DNA from: Larix sibirica
Taxonomy: Eukaryota; Streptophyta; Pinopsida; Pinales; Pinaceae
Reading direction: 5' to 3'
NCBI GenBank assembly: GCA_004151065.3
Contig: NWUY0300017344.1
Location: forward strand, 24,514 to 35,387
Length of the DNA stretch: 10,874 nucleotides
Shown one piece after another: positions 1-6,914 of the stretch; the stretch's first letter is position 1; each line of letters begins with the position of its first letter. Below the pieces are notes generated by a model, which was given only the letters and a program-made list of their open reading frames with translations, did not search any database and was not told the DNA's origin. The translations under genes and the position numbers were made by a program.

Positions 1-800
1 TACCTTACACCACCCAACACCCTAAAGTAGATATGGTTGTGTTATGTACTTGCAATGTCCAAAATTTCACATAGAAGCTACACTTTTAGTAATTGCATAC
101 TTCTTGTAATACTAAAATTCATGTAATAACAGTTGACTGCACTTCCTCTAATAACGTTTCACAAAAATTCTCGAAATTGATCTTCTGTAATAATACTTAA
201 AGAACTTCCCATAGCAATTGCACTTCCTCTGCAATATCAGAATTCAAATAAAAACATTAGGGCTCCGATGCACTAGTTATTAGTTTGTTAAGTTACTCTC
301 TTAAATCTCACTAAACAATAATTCACAAACTCAAAAAAGATATCTCTAATTGATTTCATCTTTTATCTTTTCTTCTATAGTAGTGCCTTAGTATATTTTA
401 TGCTTTAGAGCTTCATCTTCACACTCACTACACTCTGAAAAGTGTTATGATCACTTGTATTTATACACTTTTTATTTTCATATTGTGGACCCACTTGTTA
501 CTCTTGGGGATTTTGAGTTAATTGAGATGACATGTTAATTATCACATGGGGCATTTAGCTGGAAAGGTTGATTCATAGTGTGATACCATTTCGTGGGTAG
601 TATACCACAAAACATGGGCACATCACCACGTTGTTATTAAATTGTTATTCAACACATTCATGGAGATTATAACCTTATTTTAAACATAATATTCATATCT
701 TGTTCATTGCATAAGCCAATATTCATCATTGGGAGCAAATCACGTCCTCACTTTCAACAAAAATGTCCAAAACAATCAATCCACAACCTGCAGGAATTAT
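1..800. other. AT-rich intergenic DNA, no gene seen
   Basis: No reading frame with protein-like content was found on either strand. The only structure I can point to is a 12-base word, TGCACTTCCTCT, at 138-149 and again at 219-230. Each copy is preceded by CTTCT-containing, TAATA-rich sequence, so an old, strongly degraded repeat of about 81 bp is possible. The style resembles old LTR or LTR-flanking DNA, but no boundary can be drawn. Confidence 0.4.
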
Positions 801-923
801 GCTAGCATTGTATGCAGTTTCGGTAGCGATGTCCAGAATTTTAGTAGCACTGTCTACAGTTGCGATATCCGGTAGCACTATCTACAGTTACTATAGTCGG
901 TAGCACTATTTTGTAGTTCTGGT
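801..923. repeat. Degenerate short tandem repeat, unit about 22-28 bp
   Basis: Five imperfect units start near 801, 822, 844, 871 and 899. The best-kept core is GGTAGCACTATCTACAGTT, seen clearly in the units at 844 and 871, with shortened or mutated versions on either side. An isolated GGTAGCACA recurs at 974-982. The units lie shortly upstream of the copia-type LTR at 1097 and could be part of the same old element or an independent minisatellite. No coding potential is seen here. Confidence 0.55.
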
Positions 924-1072
924 GGTAGATGCGTGCATTTTCTAGATCTTGCGGGCCAATTGTCTGCATTTTTGGTAGCACAGTATGTGTTGGACCTAAG
1001 GTATTTTGAACAAGTTTTGATGTTTTGGTGTGAAAAGGGGTAGTGCGATGAAATGGTCAAAGGGAGAATAGC

Positions 1073-1090
1073 CCGAAAAAGAAGGAAGGA
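1073..1090 (+). other. Polypurine-tract-like stretch upstream of LTR
   Basis: A nearly pure purine run (GAAAAAGAAGGAAGGA) ends six bases before the TG that opens the LTR at 1097. In LTR retrotransposons the polypurine tract primes plus-strand DNA just upstream of the 3' LTR. If this is one, the LTR at 1097-1625 would be a 3' LTR and the element body would lie to the left. The six-base gap is longer than usual, so this is only a suggestion. Confidence 0.25.
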
Positions 1091-1096
1091 CTCTAA

Positions 1097-1625
1097 TGTA
1101 GCGACCAAGAAATAAGGAAAGAAGAGTGGTTGATCACATCAACCGAAAATAGTAGTTAGAGGAAGTTAGGATTTTGGGTCCACTTTGTGGACTGTGGGGG
1201 TTATGTCAAAGGCTATATATATGTAACGGGATGGATAGAATAATTTGATGAATAAATGAGAGGGAGAGAATGATAAGATGATAATTTGATGAGAGATCCT
1301 ATTGTTAATGTGGTTGAGCATTGTTGTAACTGAAAGAGTTTTGTAAGGGTTTGGGATATGTAGGTTGTGTGTGTAGATATTGAATAAGACGAAATCCTAG
1401 ATGTAATAGGATCGATGAATGAAAAATCATTTCCTTGGTTTTTCCCATTTGGGTTTTCCATGTAAAAATATTTGGTGTATTGTGAATTTTTATTTGTGTG
1501 ATTGTTGTGTTTGATTTGCATAATAATGATTAATGATAATGTTCAACATAATGAGAATAAGTTGTGAATGATTTTAGTTATAATATTATTGCACAATTGA
1601 TGCATGTATTATGTTATTTCCTACA
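1097..1625 (+). mobile_element. Ty1/copia-type LTR (solo or 3' LTR)
   Basis: The proposed ends form a perfect 5-base inverted repeat, TGTAG at 1097 and CTACA ending at 1625, in the TG...CA form of LTRs. Inside, in the expected order, are a TATA box (CTATATATATG at 1213), an AATAAA at about 1250, and near 1437-1467 the GGTTTTTCCCATTTGGG plus TTTTCCATGTAAA sequence that is characteristic of the 3' part of plant copia LTRs. Two perfect small hairpins lie before the TATA box (arms GGTTGAT/ATCAACC at 1128-1144, and GTCCAC/GTGGAC at 1178-1192). No primer-binding site follows the right end. The 5-base flanks (TCTAA left, TTTTA right) match at only three positions, so a target-site duplication is not demonstrated. 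The identity as copia LTR is fairly safe; the left boundary is less so. Confidence 0.6.
1213..1222 (+). promoter_or_regulatory. TATA box of the copia-type LTR
   Basis: CTATATATAT lies in the first third of the LTR at 1097-1625, where the U3/R promoter of a plant copia element is expected. The retroelement around it is decayed, so current activity is not implied. Confidence 0.45.
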
Positions 1626-1762
1626 TTTTAACTATTGAATGTCGAGGTCATGTACATGGGTTTGATGGTAGAATAGATTTCTCTCCCCTTCACTACTGCA
1701 GAAATGTGGTTCCTATAGTACCCATAGGTACTTCGAGTGATACTTCACTTGCTCGCAGGTGA

Positions 1763-2298
1763 TGTCGAAAGGGCGAATACTATATTGGGATTTGTTGGTA
1801 TGTTGTTAGTGAACCTGTGCCTACTCACATATGAGCCAAAAAATGGTTACGCTTATGGGATCAGGACCTGTGTCTGAAGGGGATATGGAATCTGACTAAA
1901 CAAGAGATTCTGGAGTGGATAGAGAAGAAGCAACAAGAGTTTTCTGAAGAACAGAATGTAGATCCGTTGATCAGCATGGATGAATGGCTGCGAAGGTATG
2001 TTTTCAAAGATCTATATGAAATTTTCTTTGGTGATTTTCCTATTATATTAGTAGAATGGTTGTCGAAGTTAGTTGAGAAAAATAGATGTTTTGGGGGTGG
2101 TGAGCCAATGGTTTGGACTCCTAAGTTGATTTGAACACTTAAAGATATCAATAATAATATTTCACGTGCCATTGATTGCTGGATTGATAATATATTTTCA
2201 TTTTATAATACTGAGTTTGATGTAGAAACATTAAAGTATTATAGCCCAGCTGAAAGAGATTTTTTCAAAGGACTGCGAGGTAGATATTTGAAGTCTAT
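1763..2298 (+). pseudogene. Decayed coding fragment of unknown family, cut by an LTR
   Basis: One frame stays open through this stretch except for TGA at 1832-1834 and TGA at 2132-2134. Its translation has the composition of a real globular protein rather than of chance AT-rich DNA. Between the two stops come tryptophan-rich segments such as KKWLRLWDQDLCLKGIWN, then an acidic helix-like part (EILEWIEKKQQEF), then MDEWLRRYVFKDLYEIFFGD. After the second stop it continues with AIDCWIDNIFSFYNTEFD and SPAERDFFKGLRGRYLKS. I do not recognise the family: it lacks the zinc knuckle, protease, RT, integrase or RNase H motifs of retroelement polyproteins. The frame runs directly into the LTR that starts at 2299, so the LTR element appears to have inserted into it and the 3' part of the gene is displaced or lost. 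It could be an old host gene, or an unfamiliar transposon or viral protein. The fact that it is a broken coding sequence is more certain than its origin. Confidence 0.5.
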
Positions 2299-2580
2299 TG
2301 TAATGTACCCAAACCCCTATTAGGCACACTAACTCAAATCTAACAACTTGGGAACACATAGAATCGTATTGAAACACTTGAAAGGCTACATATAAGGTGG
2401 AATTAAGGTCAATAATTCGATATTTTTACTTTTTGGAATCCGTCACACCCAGGTAGACTCCTTTGGCTAGGCCAAAGGCTTCAAGGCAATAGCCCCGGGA
2501 CTTCTATGGAAACTTCGCTACTTTTGGTGCAGTATGGAAGTAATAAAAACTTAGGTAATATAAATTCAATTCCCCTAACA
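2299..2580 (+). mobile_element. 282-bp LTR followed by primer-binding site
   Basis: The segment opens with TGTAATGTACCC and closes with CCCCTAACA, giving TGT...ACA ends. Immediately after the last base is a degenerate initiator-tRNA-Met primer-binding site, which fixes the right end and makes this a 5' LTR on the plus strand. Inside are a TATA-like TATAAGG at 2391-2397 and an AATAAAA polyadenylation-type signal at 2542-2548, about 33 bases before the end, in the right order for U3-R-U5. There is a hairpin with arms CCTTTGGC/GCCAAAGG near 2460-2478. The matching 3' LTR is not in the window and no gag-pol is readable downstream, so the element is truncated or very decayed. The PBS type fits copia and several gypsy lineages, so I do not assign a superfamily. 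Confidence 0.6.
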
Positions 2581-2592
2581 TGGTATTAAAAC
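2581..2592 (+). other. Primer-binding site (tRNA-iMet type), degenerate
   Basis: TGGTATTAAAAC directly abuts the LTR end at 2580. The standard plant initiator-Met primer-binding site is TGGTATCAGAGC. The three differences are one C-to-T and two G-to-A changes, the pattern expected from deamination of methylated cytosines in a silenced element. Confidence 0.6.
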
Positions 2593-3552
2593 AATGATAC
2601 AAATGTTTGGACTCAGTTTGATAGGGTTTTGGAGACTAGAAGGACAATTGCACTACATAGGATTGCTCAACTACTTAATTTCCAAACGAATCCAAATGAC
2701 CCTAGAGGGTCATGAATTTGAGAACTAAATATTGGGATGGATTCATCATAGAATTAACAACATTCAACAACTCACATAATAGGATTTGGACACATAGAAG
2801 ATAGTTAATCACAATTATACTGAAAACTAGTCAAATCTAGCATCAAACGAGCATATGAGAGAATAACCATTGAAAAGAGAGATANGTTGAGCATTTCCTC
2901 TACATGTCTACGCACTCTAGGTTTTAGTCACCTTGAGGCTAAAATTGTTTTACTGAGTTGTTATGAATGTTTGGAGCTAGATAGATTTTGTACTTAAACT
3001 AATATATAGATAGTTGGTGTCAATTATAAGTTTATGTAATTCTGTGTGGGTTTTTGAATCATAGTAGTATAATTTGGTTGTATTGGCTTTTCATGTAAGA
3101 AAATTTAGAACAATTCAAATATTCGGTGTAGATAAAGTACGAATACATTGAAAAATTGAATTTTGAAAAACTAATTTTGAAATACTACGTTTTAATTATT
3201 TAATCATTATAAAATGTAAATAGCATTCAATTTCATACTTTTTTATCAGTATTGGATTTTTAAGTTACGTATTTTTTCCCTACCGTATTGTACTCAAATT
3301 ATGCTACTATGTTTTAAATCACATGAATTAAATTGTATATTAAGTTCTAGATATCTTCACTCTGTCCAAACATATGTAGGAGAGAGCATATAATTATAGA
3401 TTAATGGTTGTCATGGTCAATTGTGCAAACACATTTCTTCACTTCTTCACTTGAACTCTGCAGTTTCGACCCCCAACCTCTGTATGGAATTTTGTATCTT
3501 TTCAGTTATTGTGTTGTAGATGAATGGTGGTTTCCCTGGGTTATGGTCGATC
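2593..3552. other. Non-coding stretch, probably decayed retroelement interior
   Basis: This follows the primer-binding site at 2581, where the untranslated leader and gag of an LTR element would lie, but no gag-like or other protein frame can be read. At 2696-2713 there is a small hairpin with arms ATGACCCT/AGGGTCAT and a two-base loop. One N lies at about 2885. Beyond about 3000 the sequence is very AT-rich, with nothing recognisable until the tandem duplication at 3553. Confidence 0.4.
2696..2713. repeat. Perfect 8-bp-arm hairpin
   Basis: ATGACCCT (2696-2703) and AGGGTCAT (2706-2713) are perfect reverse complements separated by AG. A weaker outer pairing (CAAAT at 2693, ATTTG at 2716) slightly extends the symmetry. 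No function can be inferred, and a hairpin this small may be chance. Confidence 0.4.
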
Positions 3553-3697
3553 AATGGATTTTTTTTATGCCATTTGCACCCGTGCATCTATCTTGTGAGT
3601 TTGTATTGTGATATGTTGACCCAAATGGATTTTTTTTATGCCATTTGCACAAGTGCACATCTATCTTGTGAGTTTGTATTGTGATATGTTGACCCAA
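3553..3697. repeat. 71/73-bp direct tandem duplication
   Basis: Copy 1 (about 3553-3623) and copy 2 (about 3624-3697) are nearly identical, each starting AATGGA followed by eight T and ending with ATATGTTGACCCAA. They differ only around one spot: copy 1 has CACCCGTGCATC where copy 2 has CACAAGTGCACATC, a few substitutions plus a 2-base length change. Such close similarity next to heavily decayed neighbours implies a fairly recent duplication. Stops interrupt both copies in the frames I read, so it is not part of a coding exon. Confidence 0.85.
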
Positions 3698-4493
3698 TTA
3701 TTCTTTTGGTTGATTTAGTCAGGGAAGTTTCATTTGATTGAGGGGACACAAGTAGGGTTGAATTACTATGTTGTATTCGGAGATAGTCAGCGGATCCTGT
3801 TTTGAAGATTGATCATGTTATCATGTTGATACAAATTTTAAATGTTTGAATGGTTGTGATTGTTTAGGGTACAAAGCTCCAGGACTGTAATCATGTAATC
3901 ATTCAAGAGTTTGAAGCTTCACCTAATGTTGTGAATATGAATTTAATGAATGGAAATATAAGCAGAGTATAAACTTATATTACGTTCTTCGTTTTGATTC
4001 CACTATTTAAGGATTAAGTTGTGATGACATGGTTGTCTTGGAATAGGTGCATTTTTTTTATTGTTTCAATCAAAAATATGTTTCAAAATATCACGTTGAC
4101 TATTTGAGGTAGAGAAATATTATGGTATGGTGACAGTTTGAAGAATTCAATTGTCGTTGTTTAAGGAGTTATACAGTTGTTGGTGTTTGAGTATCTTTGT
4201 TCATGTATTTTTCAGAATGTAGAAATAATTATCTAATTGTCATCCCCTTATATGTTTCTCCCTATTCTGAACCAATCGTGCTCTGTTACTATACTTGATA
4301 TAGATTTTGTTAGTTATTAAAGAGGAATGAGTGGTTGGGCCTATCTATTGATACATTTCTAAATGTTGGGTTACTTACGTGCACAAGTCATGCTTTATTT
4401 TGAATGACAAGCATGCAGTAAATATCATGGCTTGTTTGATATTTCGATTAGATGCCATATGTACAAATTTAATGCTTCATTGACTTTTAGATC
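3698..4493. other. No gene seen; possible leader or intron of the 4494 frame
   Basis: This AT- and T-rich stretch contains no protein-like frame. T-rich runs and pyrimidine-AG sequences occur, including TGACTTTTAG just before the ATG at 4494, so it could hold a 5' UTR intron of the downstream frame. Nothing in the sequence proves transcription. Confidence 0.3.
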
Positions 4494-5072
4494 ATGAGCT
4501 TTCACAGTAAGGGATCCATAAGGTTTGGCAGGGGTAGAGGCCATAGGGATCAGTTTGTTTGGAAAGAAGGGAGAAGGAAGAGGGTGAGATTTTCTGTTCA
4601 CTTTGATGCTTATTCGAGTGAGTTTTTTGAACTAGCTCAAAAAGGCCATATTTTCTTAAGAGCCCCTCCGTTACACCCTCCTCTGCCTCACTCAAGTATA
4701 GTTGAGATGCCACCAGACCCTCTAGTGCAAAATGATGGGTGGGACTTCAAGCCCACTTCTCCTCAAGGCCATGTGACTAGTGGGGGACCCTCTAGCCCAA
4801 AGCATTCAATTCATCCATTTGTCAGTAGTACATCCTCTAGAAACAAACCCAAATCACCTCCTGAGCTTGAAGTTAAACCTCATGTTAAGAAGCCCAATGA
4901 CCTAGAACACCCATGCAATGAAATCCCCTGCCCTGTTAATGTAAAAGGTAAAGAGATCCCGGGGACCTCTATTGCAAAGTCTAGTGGGCATAGTGATGGG
5001 AACTCACATTGGGTTACTTCCAGGCCTCAGATTTCATTTCAGGACATGCATCCTAAGTTTCTTGATGCTTAG
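4494..5072 (+). CDS. Unknown 192-residue basic, Pro/Ser-rich protein
   Basis: An uninterrupted 192-codon frame starts at ATG 4494; an in-frame TAG six bases upstream means it cannot extend further without splicing. It ends at TAG 5070-5072. Residues 1-30 are basic with an arginine-glycine patch (RFGRGRGHRDQF, about residues 10-21) and KEGRRKRVRF, as in RNA- or nucleic-acid-binding tails. Residues 30-65 form a more ordered block (HFDAYSSEFFELAQKGHIF) leading into LRAPPLHPPLPH. From about residue 70 to the end it is rich in Pro, Ser, His and Lys and probably disordered. No signal peptide, membrane helix or known catalytic motif is visible. Base composition is clearly less AT-rich than its flanks, supporting real coding history. 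I do not recognise the family. It could be a small host gene, a single exon of a larger one, or an ORF1-like retroelement protein. It lies tail to tail with the gene at 5495-6910. Confidence 0.5.
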   Translation: MSFHSKGSIRFGRGRGHRDQFVWKEGRRKRVRFSVHFDAYSSEFFELAQKGHIFLRAPPLHPPLPHSSIVEMPPDPLVQNDGWDFKPTSPQGHVTSGGPSSPKHSIHPFVSSTSSRNKPKSPPELEVKPHVKKPNDLEHPCNEIPCPVNVKGKEIPGTSIAKSSGHSDGNSHWVTSRPQISFQDMHPKFLDA

Positions 5073-5494
5073 CTTATTTATATTTGCAGATGTTATTGTG
5101 GTTCAAATAGACATATATGCACATTAAGTTGTTGGACAAATCTGGTTTTGTGGTTGGTTATATGTGTATATGTTTTATGATATGTGTGTATATGTTTTAT
5201 GATGATGATATGGGGCATCAGTATAAAGGTGAAGTCTCAACTCTAAGTCACCCAGAACTGCAAAATCCTCATGTAGATGGAAGATAGGGATCCATGATAA
5301 ACCCACCCATCGATTATCACTGAAAACTTACACAGTATTTTAGTCCTGTTCCTTCATTGATCAATCTAAAAGCATACGTACACATATAGCAATTTTCATT
5401 AAATATTCAGAACATGTTACAAAATATCACAATCCCTACGGTAAACAACTGTTGATACAAACTCATACAAATATCTAGAGCTAATACGTATTAG
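5073..5494. other. Intergenic gap between two convergent frames
   Basis: These 422 bases separate the stop codons of the plus-strand frame (5072) and the minus-strand gene (5495), so they should hold both 3' UTRs. No canonical AATAAA was found on either strand; an AATGAA-type variant occurs on the minus strand near 5395-5400. The 5161-5202 duplication lies here. Confidence 0.4.
5161..5202. repeat. 20/22-bp TG-rich tandem duplication
   Basis: TATGTGTATATGTTTTATGA (5161-5180) is followed at once by the same sequence with one extra GT (5181-5202), then by a short TGA-rich run. This looks like replication slippage in the sequence downstream of the 4494-5072 frame. Confidence 0.75.
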
Positions 5495-6910
5495 TCACTC
5501 GGAAGATGAGGAATCATCTAGTGCCCCCTGGCTTTTTCTCAGGTTTCTTGACATCATCTGGCGGCGTTGTCTTACACATTCAAAGCACTGCCTAACAATG
5601 CTCAGTGTCTGGTTGTGAGTGTCAAAATCGCTGCTTACATTCGAACTATCGTTCCCATTACCATGAACGACAACGTAATTCTCTATACAATGAACAAAAT
5701 CCGTCCCGGCTCTCACAGCAGCCCTTCTTGCCAGATCCCCCAGGTCTATGGACGCCGCCTGTGCTGCTTTCTTGTGCGTTAATACCACCACAAATTGAAG
5801 CCCTGCAAGGCATCAACTTAATAATATGTTGATCAAATTCCAAAAACCTAGGGCCAATTTACTTATTGTTTTTAATGAACCACATAAGAGCAACAGAATT
5901 CCCATCCAGTCTGTTGAATCACATATGGAAAATATTATTTCGTCTATCAGAGCAACATAATTCCCTTTCATTTCATTCAGTGGGTTTCAAGTATTAGTAG
6001 AGATTAAATCCACAAAAGTGCAATTTTTTCGCTATCTAAAAAGTTTTCATGGATTTGGTTGCTCTGGACTCAAGATTGGATCTATACTGATTATAGAAAT
6101 CTCCAAAATCTCCATAGACACATCTCTATATTTGTAAAATAATGACCGTGAAATTTTGAAAGAAATGGTCCGAATACCTTCCTCGCGTATAATTCTCACC
6201 AAATCTCGCATTCGATCCCAAGCAGCCCCTCCCATGTGACATTCCTCTGCTTTCATCACCAATATCACACACTCAGGCACTATTTGAACGCTCCTCAGCT
6301 TTGAAGGATCTCTGAATTCTGATGCATTGTTTTCAATTCCTGTATCTCGACCTCTTAAAACGTTTCTGATTGCATTATCATCGAAATCGTCAGAGATTGA
6401 GAAACGTGGACTGTCGATAACATTCATCAAATATTTTGGGTATAATTTCTTCAGCTTGTTCTTCACTTTAAGCACTCTCTGCTTACTAATCCTACTTTTG
6501 CTTGTACAACCTGTCTCTGCTCGCATTATCAATGGACCTTCCTCCTTGTAAAGTACTCTTATCATAGTATTCACAAAGGAACTCCGACCATGGTTCTGAA
6601 ATCCAAGAACCAGAACTGTGACAAGCTGTTGCGAGGTCCCTGAAAGTCTTGCGGCTGCATCCCCTATTTGCTTATATTGTTCTTCCAAAATGTGATCCCT
6701 CCACACCTTATTGTAGGCGAAGTAAGCAGCTGCTGCAGCGGCTGTTGTTCCTAACAGCGGGATTATTACATTCATTTTCTTGATCTCAATCTCTTTGCGC
6801 GGTCCAGCCAATTGAGATTCAGGCTTCAGCAAATTATAACTGCTTGAAACTAACTTGAGAAAATTGCGAATTGGGTATTTGATTCGAAATCTCGCCCAGC
6901 GGAAGGACAT
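5495..6910 (-). CDS. IFI44/dynamin-like P-loop protein, two exons, putative pseudo-GTPase
   Basis: Exon 1 runs 6910-6178 and exon 2 runs 5802-5495. Splicing at GAAG|GTATTC and TTGCAG|GG restores the frame as IIREEG-LQFVVVLTHKK, which reads like a G4 strand of a P-loop GTPase. The product is 346 residues from the first ATG, or 301 from Met46 (codon at 6775-6773). Met46 has the better start context (A at -3) and begins a hydrophobic alanine-rich anchor (NVIIPLLGTTAAAAAAYFAY), so I favour it. From the first Met: P-loop GFQNHGRSS at 103-111 (Arg where Lys is expected), G3-like NVIDSPRF at 163-170 (DxxG lacks Gly), a strand CVILVMKAEE, G4-like LTHKK at 252-256 (Lys where Asp is expected) and IENY at 284-287, ending in an acidic DDSSSSE tail. 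The order G1, DTxG-like, LTHxD-like, NY matches, from memory, the IFI44-like branch of dynamin-related GTPases. All three nucleotide motifs are altered, so hydrolysis is doubtful. The frame is otherwise intact. Function in plants is unknown to me; membrane attachment facing the cytosol is inferred. Confidence 0.8.
5803..6177 (-). other. Intron of the P-loop gene (GT-AG, phase 1)
   Basis: On the minus strand the intron begins GTATTCGG at 6177 and ends TTGATGCCTTGCAG at 5803, 375 bases, more AT-rich than the exons. Codon G245 is split (G|GG). If the intron is retained, the exon 1 frame continues 43 codons into it and stops at 6047. That would give a 287-residue protein that has the P-loop but lacks the G4 strand and C-terminus. 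Confidence 0.75.
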
Positions 6911-6914
6911 TCAT
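6834..6914 (-). promoter_or_regulatory. Upstream reading frame at the 5' end of the P-loop gene
   Basis: An ATG at 6914-6912, four bases before the first in-frame ATG of the gene, opens a 26-codon frame that ends TAA at 6836-6834, before Met46 at 6775. Two even shorter ATG frames lie just upstream (6944-6918 and 6928-6911). If these are in the mRNA they would lower translation from the first ATG and leave Met46 available after reinitiation or leaky scanning. The transcript start is unknown, so their presence in the mRNA is inference. Confidence 0.4.

Noticed and set aside
878-1108. 76-codon minus-strand frame
   Set aside because: Overlaps the degenerate short repeats and the LTR boundary; no protein-like motif.
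1213-1521. 102-codon minus-strand frame
   Set aside because: Falls inside the copia-type LTR, antisense to its TATA box and 3' sequence; composition (Ser/Thr/Tyr/Asn) reflects AT-rich non-coding DNA.
1861-2172. 103-codon minus-strand frame
   Set aside because: It is opposite the plus-strand coding remnant at 1763-2298, whose translation looks far more protein-like; the minus frame is low-complexity Ser/Ile-rich.
3408-3611. 67-codon plus-strand frame
   Set aside because: Runs into the tandem duplication and ends there; Phe/Trp-rich translation from T-rich DNA with no motif.
4492-4713. 73-codon minus-strand frame
   Set aside because: Antisense to the 4494-5072 frame, which is longer and starts and stops cleanly.
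5567-5843. Three overlapping frames (5567-5782 +, 5605-5832 +, 5658-5843 -) around exon 2
   Set aside because: They overlap exon 2 in other frames. Exon 2 is preferred because splicing joins it in frame to exon 1 and yields the LTHKK and IENY motifs.
6327-6551. 74-codon plus-strand frame inside the P-loop gene
   Set aside because: Lies opposite exon 1, which carries recognisable P-loop protein motifs; treated as a shadow.
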